Shown here one piece after another: positions 31,998 through 42,689 of a DNA stretch of 64,000 nt. The notes beneath the pieces were generated by a model. It was not told the DNA's origin. It made no database searches and saw only the letters and a list, made by a program, of their open reading frames with translations. The position numbers and the translations under genes were made by a program. Source of the stretch: Pictodentalium vernedei. Lineage: Eukaryota > Mollusca > Scaphopoda > Dentaliida > Dentaliidae. Each line of letters opens with the position of its first letter. Position 1 is the first letter of the stretch. The stretch spans positions 362,899,704-362,963,703 of the forward strand of contig CM062297.1 in NCBI GenBank assembly GCA_031216915.1, written 5' to 3'.

Positions 31998-32036
31998 AAA
32001 GTAATGAGATCTAAAGATGATCTCATTACTTTTTTT
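31998..32036. terminator. Palindrome between converging genes (inner)
   Basis: GTAATGAGATC, 7-base loop, GATCTCATTAC: a perfect 11 bp stem between an A run and a T run, between the charged-protein gene and the small minus gene. Confidence 0.65.
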
Positions 32037-32113
32037 TTCCTTCTTCTTCGCTAAAAAATCAATCTCTCTGTTGTTTATATTTCCCAGTCCGTTATTAGCA
32101 TGTTAACACTCGT

Positions 32114-32521
32114 TTATTCTCCTTTTTCGAAAATGTGTTGAATGTTTATCTTTACTTTTTTGAGTTTTTTTACATCGGTGAATGCGCTCTCACCACCCGA
32201 TTTGTCCACGAGTTCGAGTGAGATTTTTGGATATATGTAACTTCCATAGAACAACGACAAATCGTCCTTGTCGAATTCTCTATCTTTAGCGATGATGATT
32301 TTCTGTAGATCGCTTTGGTACTCACAAAACAAATCAAGCATGGCTTCATCCAATTTCAAAGACATCTTATATTTGTCGTATTTATGCTCTAAGTCCTTCA
32401 TCTCGACCTCGTTCAATTGGATGGGATCGTGTTGTTGTAATCTATAGATTTTATGACTGAATTTCTTATACGTTTCGACTCGTTTCAATTTCAATTCGCA
32501 TCTTTTAGGTGTTGCTGTCAA
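32114..32521 (-). CDS. Small minus-strand protein, copy 1 (inner)
   Basis: About 135 residues, with a basic N-terminus (PKRCELKLKRVETYKKFSHK), EMKDLEHKYDKYKMSLKLDEA, MLDLFCEYQSDLQKIIIAKD, LSLFYGSYIYPKISLELVDK and SGGESAFTDVKKL. No family is recognised. It contains the uninterrupted version (32428-32433) of the site used by the inner insertion. It stands first on the minus side of a divergent arrangement with the SAP/PolB gene. Confidence 0.65.
   Translation of the reverse strand: MTATPKRCELKLKRVETYKKFSHKIYRLQQHDPIQLNEVEMKDLEHKYDKYKMSLKLDEAMLDLFCEYQSDLQKIIIAKDREFDKDDLSLFYGSYIYPKISLELVDKSGGESAFTDVKKLKKVKINIQHIFEKGE
32428..32433. other. Reference (empty) copy of the inner Polinton target site
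   Basis: GGATCGTGTTGTTGTAATC is continuous here. In the outer element the same sequence is split after CGTGTT at 20379 and resumes with CGTGTTGTTGTAATC at 44413. Confidence 0.85.
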
Positions 32522-32599
32522 GTTCGATTATTTGTTTTGTTTTTTTTGTTTTATGAATTCTTGCAATAATGTATATTTTAAATTTTGTATTTTAATAAT

Positions 32600-32650
32600 T
32601 TGTTTAAAAAGTTTTGTTTTTTTTTTGCTCTTTATATATATAAAAAAAAA
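32600..32650 (-). promoter_or_regulatory. TATA-like promoter candidate for small minus gene
   Basis: CTCTTTATATATATA lies about 110 bp upstream of the minus gene start. Similar TATATATA runs precede most Polinton genes here. Inferred from position and composition. Confidence 0.35.
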
Positions 32651-32695
32651 AAGTTTTTAATTTTAATTTTCTTTAATGTGAAAATTTTTTTGTAA

Positions 32696-32737
32696 AAAGT
32701 AATGAGATCATCTTTAGATCTCATTACTTTTTTTTCA
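32696..32737. terminator. Palindrome downstream of small minus gene copy 2 (inner)
   Basis: GTAATGAGATC, loop, GATCTCATTAC followed by a T run; same element as 31998, duplicated together with the small minus gene. Confidence 0.6.
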
Positions 32738-32770
32738 TTCTTCTTCGCTAAAAATCAATCTCTCTATTGT

Positions 32771-33211
32771 TTATATTTCCAAGTCCGTTATTAGCATGTT
32801 GACATGCAGCATTTTTCCATTTACCAAAATGTCTTGAATGTTTATCTTTACTCTTTTGAGTTTTTTTACATCAGTGAACGCGCTCTCACCACCTGATTTA
32901 TCCACAAGTTCGAGTGAGATTATTGGAAATATTTTTTTTCCATAGAACATCGTCAAATCATTCTTGTCGAGTTTTCTGTATTTGGTGATGATATTATTCA
33001 GCAGATCACTTTGGTACTCGTAAAACAAATCGAGCATGGCTTCATCCAATTTCAAACACATCATATATTCATTGTCGCAGTGCTCTAAGTCCACCATCTC
33101 AACCTCATTCAATTCAATGGGATCGTGTTGTTCTAATGTATAGATATAAGTACCTGATAGCTTATATATTTTGACTCATATCAATTCGCATCTTTTAGGT
33201 GTTGTTGTCAT
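32771..33211 (-). pseudogene. Small minus-strand protein, diverged tandem copy 2 (inner)
   Basis: Paralog of 32114-32521: EMVDLEHCDNEYMMCLKLDEA, MLDLFYEYQSDLLNNIITK, ISLELVDKSGGESAFTDVKK. Roughly 65-70% identical by eye, so the duplication is much older than the nested insertion. Not present at the corresponding place in the outer element, which carries BIR/RING instead. Broken. Confidence 0.7.
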
Positions 33212-33454
33212 GATCGATTATTTGAGTTTTTTTATGAATTCTTGCAAATAATGTATATTTTAAATTTTGTATTTAAATAATAATTTGTTAAAAAAGTTTG
33301 TTTTCTCTTTATATATAAATAAAAAGTTAAATTTTAACATCCTTTTTTTTTCTCGTATTAATTCAATCTTTTTCACGTTAAGGAACATAAAAAATTGATT
33401 AATTTCATGAAAAAAAAAAATTTTCACATTAAAGAAAAAACTTTGAATTAAAAA

Positions 33455-33544
33455 AGAAATCTTTTTATATATATAAAGAGTAAAAAAACAAAACTTTTTA
33501 ACAAATTATTTAATACAAAATTCGAAAAAAAAATATTCTTACAA
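33455..33544 (+). promoter_or_regulatory. Leader/promoter candidate of SAP-PolB (inner)
   Basis: TTTTATATATATAAAGAG, then CTTTTTAACAAATTAT and ATACAAAATTCGAAAA to the ATG at 33545. The same leader occurs at 45470-45556, and a second version stands before the BIR gene (44685-44793). Confidence 0.45.
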
Positions 33545-36500
33545 ATGGAGCAAACAGATAAAAAAATGGAAAATTTAAATGAGAAAACCGTACCTCAGTT
33601 AAACGAGATTTGTAAACTATTAAAAATTTCACATTTCAGAAATCATAGAACTAAATAAAAAAAAAATTGAAGTCATACAGATATATTTGTGAAGCGATGG
33701 AAAGGCAAATGAAATGTCGATAGCAACGACGTCAAAAAATGCATCGGTTGTGAAAAATGAGAAGAAGAAGAAAAAGATAGTAAAAGGAATCAAAATGCCG
33801 ACGTCTAAAAAAACCAAAAACGTTTCGATTGTGAAAAATAAGAAGACAACTAAACGAAAAGCCATTGAAGAACTTCAAGTTTTCAAAGAAAAGAAAAGAA
33901 AAATTAAAACGAAAACGAGTGATGCACTTCAGATTCTAGGCAAACAAGATATATCGAGCGAAATTCGATGAGCAATAAACGAAGGGAAAGGAAAAGAATA
34001 TCTAGCACGACTCTCCACGGAACTATTTCAATCGAAGTCCATAGAACGGGAGAGTGCAATCAAAGGCATTTATAAAACTTTCGACGTGGTTCCCTCGTTG
34101 AAGAAAATCGATCCGAAATTGTTCATGGAACGGGTGAAGAAAAAAATATTGGATTTGTTTCGCAAATACATGAACGTGGGACTAAAAATTAAGATGATAC
34201 TCCATTGCGTGATGAATAAAATCAACGTGAAGTCCAGCGAGAGCATCGTGAAAAATGCATGTTTCAGATCTAACGTCGAACCCATATTTCGAGGTTCAGA
34301 TTTATCAGACGTTTTCGAAAAGATGAAAGACAAGATGTTGATGTCTCTTGCAAATTATCAACATGAAGGTAGTAATTGGACGTTTGATGAGGTGTTGAAA
34401 CTCGAAATTCACATAACTGAAAACGATTCGTTGAAAGGGTCTTCCTACGTGAAATTACCGTATTTCTTAACTAAAAAAAATGCTGTGATCAACATGAGAA
34501 ATAAAGATGATCAGTGTATTAAATGGGCAGTCACCTCCGCTTTATACCCTGTCAAAATGAACTCTGATAGAGTTTCTCGTTATGAGAAGACTTCTAAAAA
34601 TCTCGATTGGTCCGGAGTGACTTTTCCAACAGAGTTAAAACACATCAAACGTTTCGAGGCTCAAAATCCCACTGTAGCGGTGAATGTCTTGGGATACGAT
34701 GATAAAAAACGAATGATCTATCCTCTCAGACAGACTTCGTATCTCGAAAGAGAAAAGACAATTATTTTATTATTGATTTCGAATGATGACAATCGTCATT
34801 ATTGTTGGGTTAAACATCCGAGCCGATTACTGTTGAGACAAAATATTAAACATGAACATAAGGTATGTTTATGTTGCAACTGCATGAACATGTTTAAGAG
34901 CAAAAAAATCGTTAGTGAAACATCAGGAATATTGCAACGAAAATCAAGGTGTTGCCGTCGAAATGCCCAAACCCAACACCATCGTGAAGTTTGAAAATCA
35001 CAATAGAAGGTTAAAAGTACCATTCGTCGTTACGCCGATTTCGAATGTTTCACTGCGAAAATGAGTTCCTGTCAACCCAATGCTCTTCAAAATTATGTCG
35101 AAAGATATCAAAAACACATACCTTCAGGCTATTGCATTTACGTGAAATGCGCTTTCGACTCACAACACGACATGGGTCCCTTCACCTACACGAAACAGTA
35201 TGAAGACGACGACGGGGCCCAAAGGTTCGTGGAAGAGTTAGAATCGAAAATTCAAATGTTATACGACAAATTCAAAACTCCGGCGAAAATGATCATCATG
35301 CGAGAGCAGCAGGACGAAAATAACAGCCACCAAATGTCAATATGCAGACAATCATTCGACGAGAATTTGGAGGAAAATAAGAAGGTCAGAGACCATGATC
35401 ATTACACGGGTCTGTATCGCGGTCCAGCTCACAGCAAGTGTAATTTAAAATATCGAGATGCCATTTTCTATCCGGTGATGTTTCACAATCTCTCGGGTTA
35501 TGACAGTCATCTGTTCGTGAAAAATCTTGGCACCTCACATGAAGAATTAAATTGCATCGCGAACATTGAAGAAAGATACATTACCTTCACGAAATGGAAG
35601 CTCATGGAAAAGAAAAGAGTAATCGACGAAAATACGTTGGAAGAAAAAACGAAATCCATTCGTAGAGGCATACTTTGCATCGACAGTTTTAAATTCATGT
35701 TGACCGCTCTGGAAAAATTAGTCGATAACATGAGCAAGGATAAATTTAAAATCATGAGCGAACATTTCGGAGAACGAGTAGACGTCATCTTGAGGAAAGG
35801 AGTCTATCCTTACGATTACATGAACGATCTAAAGAGATTTGAAGACACCGCACTACCTTTGAAAGAAGATTTTTATTCGAAATTATACGAATCCGACATT
35901 TCTGACGAGAATTACGAACATGCCAAAAACGTGTGGAAATCATTCGATATGAAAACCATGAGAGATTATCACGATCTCTATCTGAAGACCGATGTTCTGC
36001 TCTTGGCAGACGTGTTCGAAAATTTTCGAGACGTCTGTCGTCGAAATTGCGATCTAGATCCCGCTTGGTATTTCACCGCACCCGGTCTGGCATGGGATGC
36101 TCTGTTGAAGACCACCGAAGTTCAATTGGAATTATTATCCGACGTGAACATGTTGCTCATGTTCAAAAGGGCTGCGAGAGGTGGCGTCTCGATGATCTCC
36201 CACATATATTCTAAAGCTAACAATCCCTACATGAAAAAAGGTTTCGATTCGAAATGATCAAATAAATACATACAGTATTGGGACGCTAATAATCTGTATG
36301 GTTGGGCTATGAGTCATCCATTACTGATTGGAAATTTCAAATGGGTGACGGAACCGGAAGAGATGCAAAAATGGAGAGACTATCCTTGCATTTTAGAAGT
36401 CGATTTGAACTATCTGGAAGAATTACACGATCTACACAATGATTATCCGCTGGCTCCCGAACGAATGGAACCGAACGAAGGAGACAAGGAAAAACTCATT

Positions 36501-37458
36501 CCCACTTTATTTAACAAACATAACTACGTCGTCTACAGCGAGAATTTGAAACAATACGTCAATTACGGGATGAAATTAGTTGACATACATCGCATCATTC
36601 GATTCGACGAAGAGCCTTGGATGAAAAAATACATCGATCTAAACACAAATCTCAGAATTCAAGCCGAGAACGATTTCGAAAAAGATTTCTTCAAACTCAT
36701 GAACAACTGCGTGTACGGTAAATCAATGGAAAAAATCAGGAAGAGAACAGACGTTCGACTCATCACGTCTGAGAAAAGAGCTAAAAAATTAGTGGCGAAA
36801 CACAATTACAAACACCGAACCATATTCGACAAAAATCTAGTGGCCGTTCACATGCAAAAGACGCACCTGAAGTTCGACAAACCGTATTATCTCGGACCGA
36901 TCATCTTAGATATCAGCAAGCGATTGATGTATGAGTTTCACTATGGTTACGTCAAACGAAAATTTGGTGATAAAGCCAAACTACTGTTCACCGACACGGA
37001 CAGTTTAGTTTACGAGATAGAGACGAAAGACGTCTACCGAGATATATCTCCGGACGTGGCCGCGTGGTTCGACACAAGCAATTATCCCTTCGATCACCCG
37101 TCCAACATTCAATCGAACAACAACAAGAAGGTGTTGGGTAAATTTAAGGACAAGAGCGGCGGTAAACAAATCGTCGAATTCGTGAGCTTGAGACCCAAAC
37201 TGTATGCTTATCGTCTTGAAGATGAAGAGATCAAGAAGTGCAAAGGTTAAAGTGTGCGTGGTGAAGAAAAACATCTCTTTCCAAGAGTATAAAGATTGTC
37301 TGTTAGGAAGTGGTCCGGTGTATAAGACTATGAAATCGATTCGAAGCGAAAATCACGACTTGTATACCGAAATAGTCAACAAGATTTCGCTGATGGCCGA
37401 CGATGATAAGAGATTTGTGTTAGACGATAAAATAAGCAGTTTGGCACTCGGACATTGA
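33545..37458 (+). pseudogene. SAP domain and protein-primed DNA polymerase B (inner)
   Basis: N-terminal SAP-like segment (EKTVPQLNEICKLLKIS), Lys-rich stretch, then the Polinton PolB N-terminal region (NWTFDEVLKLEIHI, KGSSYVKLPYFL, KWAVTSALYPV). Further blocks: an endonuclease-VII-like motif KVRDHDHYTGLYRGPAHSKC; exonuclease-region blocks GYDSHLF and DLYLKTDVLLLADVFENF; KLMNNCVYGKSMEK (motif B); LLFTDTDSLVYEI (motif C, DTDS). C-terminal EFVSLRPKLYAYRL. This polymerase replicates the element from protein-primed TIR ends. An acidic tail-like stretch (WIPDMIVDDLIPENQEELDG) continues to about 37625. The region is broken in several places. Confidence 0.92.
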
Positions 37459-37701
37459 ACTTTGGATCTAATTAGAGACGATATGATTGTGGATGATTGG
37501 ATTCCAGATATGATTGTGGATGATTTGATTCCAGAAAATCAAGAGGAATTAGATGGATTCGAAATTATAGAAATCGATAGAGACATCGAGAGAGTTAGTT
37601 TAAAAAGAAAAAGAAAAAAATTTTAATAAAATAACGTCATTTTAGTAAATTATAATAAAATAAATAAATAAATAAAAAAAAAAATATATATATATGCATT
37701 T

Positions 37702-38132
37702 ATGAATAAGAAAATAGAGATATCCGTAGAAGGTGTTGTCTTACCTAACGAACCCCTATCCAACATCGATCTGTCGAATGCGGCGAAGGATTTGAAAATC
37801 AAAGATTTTCTAGGTGTGTTTTCCAGAGATGCCTTGCCGAAGAGAAGACCTCGACAATCAGAATGCGGCACTTTAAATCTAGATGATTTATTGGTGAAGG
37901 CACTCACTGGGTGGCGTGGTTCAAGAAAGGGAAGCAGAATTATAATTTTGACAGCTACGAAATCTCACCGCCAAAAGAAATAAAGAACTATTTCAACAAA
38001 TCGATGGTTCGTTACAACACGGAACGAGTGCAATCACCAGATCAAGTGTTTTGCGGTCACCTGTGTCTCTACGTTCTCAAGAGATGGTCTGAAGGAGATC
38101 GGTTTCAAGACATTCTCAATGATTTACATTAG
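37702..38132 (+). pseudogene. Adenain-like cysteine protease (inner)
   Basis: Blocks ANVxL-like NAAKDLKIKDFLGVFSRDAL, KRRPRQSECGTLNLDDL, WVAWFKKG with the preceding His, FDSYEISPPKEI (Asp) and QVFCGHLCLYVLKRW (Gln, Cys), ending RFQDILNDLH. This matches the His-Asp-Cys layout of Ulp1/adenain proteases, which mature capsid proteins at GG-type sites. Its likely substrates are the GG-motif proteins of the left block. Broken. Confidence 0.8.
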
Positions 38133-38284
38133 AGAGAGATTTTTTTTTATAGTATATATAAAGATAAAAAAATTATTTTAAAAAATTTTAATCGAATAAA
38201 AACGAAAAATAAAAATAAATAATTCATTTTAATAAACTGCGTTTTGAATATATTTTTTCTAAAAAACAAAAATCTCAAAACAAC

Positions 38285-39640
38285 ATGCCAGTCAATAAAT
38301 TTGGTAGAAGTGACGACGAAAAAGTCAACCTAAGAAAGAAGAGGAAGACGTTCGAAGTTGATGATGGTTACGACATTGCCAACTTGGACGAATGTTACGT
38401 TCGGAGATACGAACCTGGAGAGGAACCTTTGAACATGAATGATAAGAAGCTCTACAATCTTCCCGAGCCGATAGATCTCGCAGATGCTGCGAATAAAAAA
38501 TACGTCGACAGGGGGAACGCCGATTTCGAACGAATCATGCTAGATAATTACGTGGATAAAACCATGACCGACGATCTTGATCTGAAATCCAAATGTTTGG
38601 TGAACGTCGCGAATCCAATAGATCCCACTGATGCCACGACCAAGAAATACGTGGACGACACTCAAGCGAGATTCAGTGAACACCTGAGAAATAGATACGT
38701 TCAGAAAACGATGCACTCGGAATTGAACGCCAATTCTAACAAGATAACGAACGTGGCCACTCCCACGAATCCCAAGGACATGGCAACCAAACACTACGTA
38801 GATCTGGAACAGAGAAAGTCTAACAGACGAGAAATGAAATCGAATCTGAATGCGGGATTCAACAAGATATTGAATCTGTCGAAGGTCGACGACACAGATG
38901 CGGACTCAACCACGGTCAACAAGGGCTACGTGGATTCTGCCGTGATACGATCACAAGAATACCTAGAATCACAAGTGGACGATCTCTACCTGAACAAACA
39001 ATCTGGCAGAACCATGGAGGGTGGTATCGACATGAACAGTGAGAATTTATTTGGACTCAGTCACGATCCTGAATTCGATTCCAGCACAGTCAGCAGGAAG
39101 TACGTGGACGACAACTCAGTCTGGAGAAAGGGTGACATCATGGAAGGTAAACTAGACATGGGTGGACACGCGCTCACGAATCTACCGGATCCCGTGAAAA
39201 TGACGGATGCCTGCACCCTGATTTCGGTGGTGGAGAAAGTCAAATATGCTAGACAATTGATCACCGTGTGAGCCGAGGAGGCCAGCTCCTTAGATGAGGG
39301 AAAAGCTCAGTGGTCTTTCGGAAATGGAGGTAGCAGATCGAAACATGGTCAGGTGGGATATCCCATGCCGCTGGGAGGTGAAATCCTTTGAATGAGTCTG
39401 GCTTCCTCGGATTTGAATAACAGAGCGGTTGTCAATCTCATGGTGAATGGAGTAGAGAGCGATAAGAGATACAGCGTTGAAAAGACTGAGAATCAACACG
39501 TGAATGTTAGCACGTTCGGCACACCTCTCAAAGTGAATGCTGGAGACAGGATTAATTTCGTTACGAAAACCAATAATCCCGAAGCCGCCACTTCCTTGGT
39601 GAGTCTACTGATCGAACTAGTTCCTTTGAACAAACAGTGA
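38285..39640 (+). pseudogene. Fibre protein with phage-like shaft repeats (inner)
   Basis: Repeats of about 40-60 residues of the type M..DLDLKSKCLVNVANPIDP, DATTKKYVDDTQ; LNANSNKITNVATPTNP; KLDMGGHALTNLPDPV. The KKYVD / KHYVD / KGYVD / RKYVD anchors recur about every 55 residues. The C-terminal ~110 residues are different (GQVGYPMPLGGEIL, MSLASSDLNNRAVVNL, INFVTKTNNPEAATSLVSLL) and look like a beta-sandwich head. Tail-fibre proteins of bacteriophages use the same NLxxPxxxxDAxxKxYVD repeat. A receptor-binding spike is the likely role. Broken. Confidence 0.8.
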
Positions 39641-39694
39641 ACGCGTGGAAAATAATGAATTGAAAAAAAATAATGTGTGATTTATTAAAAACAA

Positions 39695-39760
39695 AAAAAA
39701 GTAATGAGATTTAGAAAGATGTTCAATCTCTCCAGATCACATTACTTTTTTTTTTTTTTT
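39695..39760. terminator. Palindrome between fibre and capsid genes (inner)
   Basis: GTAATGAGATTTAGA...TCACATTAC followed by long T runs and direct repeats of AATAAATCACACATTATT (39676-39845). Lies where the fibre (plus) and capsid (minus) genes converge. Confidence 0.6.
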
Positions 39761-39862
39761 AATAAATCACACATTATTTTTTTTTTTGTTTTAATAATTA
39801 CTCATTACTTTTTTTTTTGTTTTTAATAAATCACACATTATTTATTTTTTCACACTCGTCTC

Positions 39863-41101
39863 TCATCGAATGATCGACATCTTATTTCCATCCGATTCGA
39901 ATTTTAATTCTCTGTCCAACAGGTCCAGGGCGAAGGCTTCGGTTTTTCTCGGCATGTTCCTATCGAATTGCATCTTGATCGGAATGTCTAAGATGCTACT
40001 CTTGAGTCGTTCAACCTGTTTACTGACGTCGAATACGAACATGGGATACATCGACTTGTAATCGCCGGGAGATATGTTAGGTTTGCTCATCAATTCGTCT
40101 AGACCGTGATACTTCTTTCTAAAATCAGCGGTGTCACCGTACAGTCTGCAGAAATCGTTCTTGTCGAACGATGCATTGTAATCGATTGCTGGATATCTCG
40201 TGGCATTCAGAAACACTTGCATGTTTCTCAAACTGCAATGATCGAACAGCGACGCATTCTTTTGCTGAGACCCGTCCCTATCGGTCTGAAATGCAACCGT
40301 GATGAAACGCGGTCTCTCGGAAGCAGATTTCACTGTCAATCTCCAATCGAAGTGATTCGTGGAGGGTGGAATGCTAGCCGTGTAACACTGTCTCAGTCTA
40401 AATCCCACGGATAATTTACTCTTGGATTCTATGATCTTGTAGAGACGCGCTTTTTTCACGATCGAAGGCTCCATGTGTGGAACGAACCACGATATCTTGT
40501 GTAGGGTTATCTTACCCGCATTGGTCGCAGTGAGTCTCACTATTGCATCGTCGTCTCCTTTTCGAATCAACGTCAGATTGTGTTTGAATCCGTACATGAT
40601 CTTGTTGTAATTGTCTGCAAATCCAAAGATGTGTTTCAAAGGTATCCTGAACGAAAATGTTCCTTTAGGTCTGGACGTCTTGGCGACGTAGTCGAATATT
40701 AAGGCGGCGCCGGCGCTAGCAGGGCCGACGGTGTCTTTCACCCACAACTGATTAAGTCCTCTGGATTTCGAAAAATCATCAGGATACGTCAAGAGTCCGA
40801 ACATCGTGGTGGCCTGACCGGGATGAAACACAGATTCTATCCCTTGTCCAGATAGCATGTATTTTATATTACTGAATAGATGCATGATGCCATTATTGGC
40901 TAGAGTAACCGTGTCGTCGTCGGCGTAGTCGCTCCCATCTTCCTTGGTGAGACGTCCGTGCACCGCTATGTAACTCTCGCTTGGATGTTTGAATAGATCT
41001 TCAGGTTCGACGTTGATTCTTATCTCTCCCGCATTGTTCAAACTCGTTCTGGTTACCGGTTCGTATTCGTGAACCTCATATTCTTGAATATATTCGTCAT
41101 T
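39863..41101 (-). pseudogene. Major capsid protein, double jelly-roll (inner)
   Basis: Blocks in order: NAGEIRINVEPEDLFKHPSE, SYIAVHGRLTKEDGSDYADD, IMHLFSNIKYMLSGQ, LLTYPDDFSKSRGLNQLWVK, IPLKHIFGFADNYNKIMYGF, HFDWRLTVKSASERPRFITV, LRNMQVFLNATRYPAIDYNA, PMFVFDVSKQVERLKSSILD. This is the arrangement of Polinton/adintovirus hexon-like capsid proteins (about 400+ residues). Most of it is open; the extreme N-terminal region is altered. First gene of the minus-strand block, convergent with the fibre. Confidence 0.88.
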
Positions 41102-41189
41102 TTAAAGGATTTTTTGTTTTTTGTTTATTAATTAGCTTGCTTTTTTTTATCTAAAAATAGTTTTAATTATTTTTTATTATTATTTTCTC

Positions 41190-41205
41190 TCTTATATATA
41201 TATGT
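41190..41205 (-). promoter_or_regulatory. TATATATATA upstream of the capsid gene (inner)
   Basis: TATATATATAT at 41193-41203, about 95 bp upstream of the capsid start on the minus strand, preserved at 51937-51950 in the outer element. Candidate TATA box. Confidence 0.35.
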
Positions 41206-41257
41206 GTGTAAACAAGAAAATGTTAAAGAGAGTAAATAAAAGAAATTTGTTTTCTTA

Positions 41258-42130
41258 TCAAAACTTTGTCTTCTGTAATTGTTGTTCATAAAACTTTCCG
41301 ATGATCTCTTCTCTATCCGAAGCTTCGATTTCGTAAGTCACCGGATCGGTGTGAAATATTTTGATTATCACGAAGATTTCCGAGGTCCATCGAGGAGTAA
41401 AACCCTTTTCGAAGTGCTTCTTATAAGCGTAGATTCTCACTCGATCACCGACCGCAAATTTCGGCGTTCTAGACTTCTTCCTAATCTTAGATCTTTCAGG
41501 ATATAGATTCGCGTAGACCCGTTTTTCATTTCGAGGATTGCTAGCTTCCACAGGAGTCATCTTGATCAATCTGTGTCACGTGTTGTTGTAATCTTTGACC
41601 AGACCGTTCAGAGCGTATATGTATTTCTTAGTCGAATTCGCCGTGAAGTATCTGTGCATCTTTTCCTTCATCATTCGATTCCAACATTCCACCATGCTGG
41701 CTTTCTCTTCGTTTTCGATTGAGTAGAGGTCAACCAATCGATGAACGTGCTTGTTGTAGAATTCCTTTCCCTTATCCATCCACAATTTACTCGGTTTTCG
41801 AGAAGAGGAGTCGAACACGCTCTTCAGAGCCTCGGCGACCCAAGGTCCCGATTTGTTCTTCAAAGCTCTGATCCAACCGTATTTGGAAAACACGTCGATG
41901 ACCGTCAATAGATATTTGACACCCTCGTTCCACTTCGAAAACGATCTGATATTGACAAAGTCGGCAGACCAAATATCATCCAAACCCTTCACGAACACCC
42001 TTCTCTTTCGAAATTTACGCACGATGGGTTTGTGTAACTCCTCGGCCAATTCGCTCGTCAATAATCGTTTCTTCTTCTTTTCCGATGCACTTTTTTTTTT
42101 GAACGCCCCATCCGAATCGACGTTTCGCAC
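41258..42130 (-). pseudogene. Retroviral-type (rve) integrase (inner)
   Basis: Catalytic core: GLDDIWSADFVNIRSFSKWN (first Asp), YLLTVIDVFSKYGWIRALKN, KLWMDKGKEFYNKHV (second Asp) and EKASMVECWNRMMKEKMHRY (Glu). A C-terminal chromo/SH3-like segment follows (FAVGDRVRIYAYKKHFEKGF, TPRWTSEIFVIIKIF). It would cut the TIR ends and join them to a 6 bp staggered target. The N-terminal end overlaps the phospholipase gene region. Broken. Confidence 0.9.
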
Positions 42131-42587
42131 CGATCAGATTGCCGACCAGCGAACGTTCTATCTTCTCTCTCCTGGTCGGATTCGATATGCCTCTCAATTT
42201 CCCCAACATGTTTTTATCACAGACGTCATTGCGAGTCTTGGTGTCGGGATGTCCAGCGTAGCACAGATCGTGATCATACGCGGCCGCGTCCACCCTATTC
42301 ACAGGTTTGCTCCAAGATTTAGGTGTCAGATCGGCATTGAGTCTCTTGTTCAATTTCGTTCCGGGTCCCGTGAAACTGTGACCAGGCAGATGCATTTTGA
42401 AAGGTAGATTATTGATCATTTTATTCACGATGCCTTTACATTTGCTTGCGTTCTTTTTTTTGATGAATTGAGTCTTGATAGAACCACACACATCGCAAAT
42501 TCCGTGAAGCATCTGTCTATCGTTTTTAGTTCATACTTCTCGAGAATTACTCGTCTTGGTAACTCTCTTACACTTTACGCAATACAT
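42096..42587 (-). pseudogene. Zinc ribbon + parvovirus-type phospholipase A2 (inner)
   Basis: A Cys-pair segment (MYCVKCKR, CDVCGSIKTQF) resembles the DUF5679-like zinc ribbon of many Polintons. It is followed by a PLA2 core: LPGHSFTGPGTKLNKR (calcium-loop-like GPG) and PVNRVDAAAYDHDLCY (catalytic His-Asp dyad), then the basic RRFGWGV end. Parvoviruses use such a domain to leave endosomes. A PLA2 is known in adintovirus-like elements. Broken. Confidence 0.78.
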
Positions 42588-42689
42588 TTTTTAAGAGTTA
42601 TTTAAATTAATTTCGTTTTTTATTTTATATATAAATTTAATATTTTTTTTTTTAAATTCTGTTCTTATTATATATATATTTTTTTTTTT

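Noticed and set aside
41258-42130. LTR retrotransposon, from the integrase
   Set aside because: No gag, reverse transcriptase or long terminal repeats nearby. The integrase lies among polymerase B, protease, ATPase and capsid genes between Polinton TIRs.
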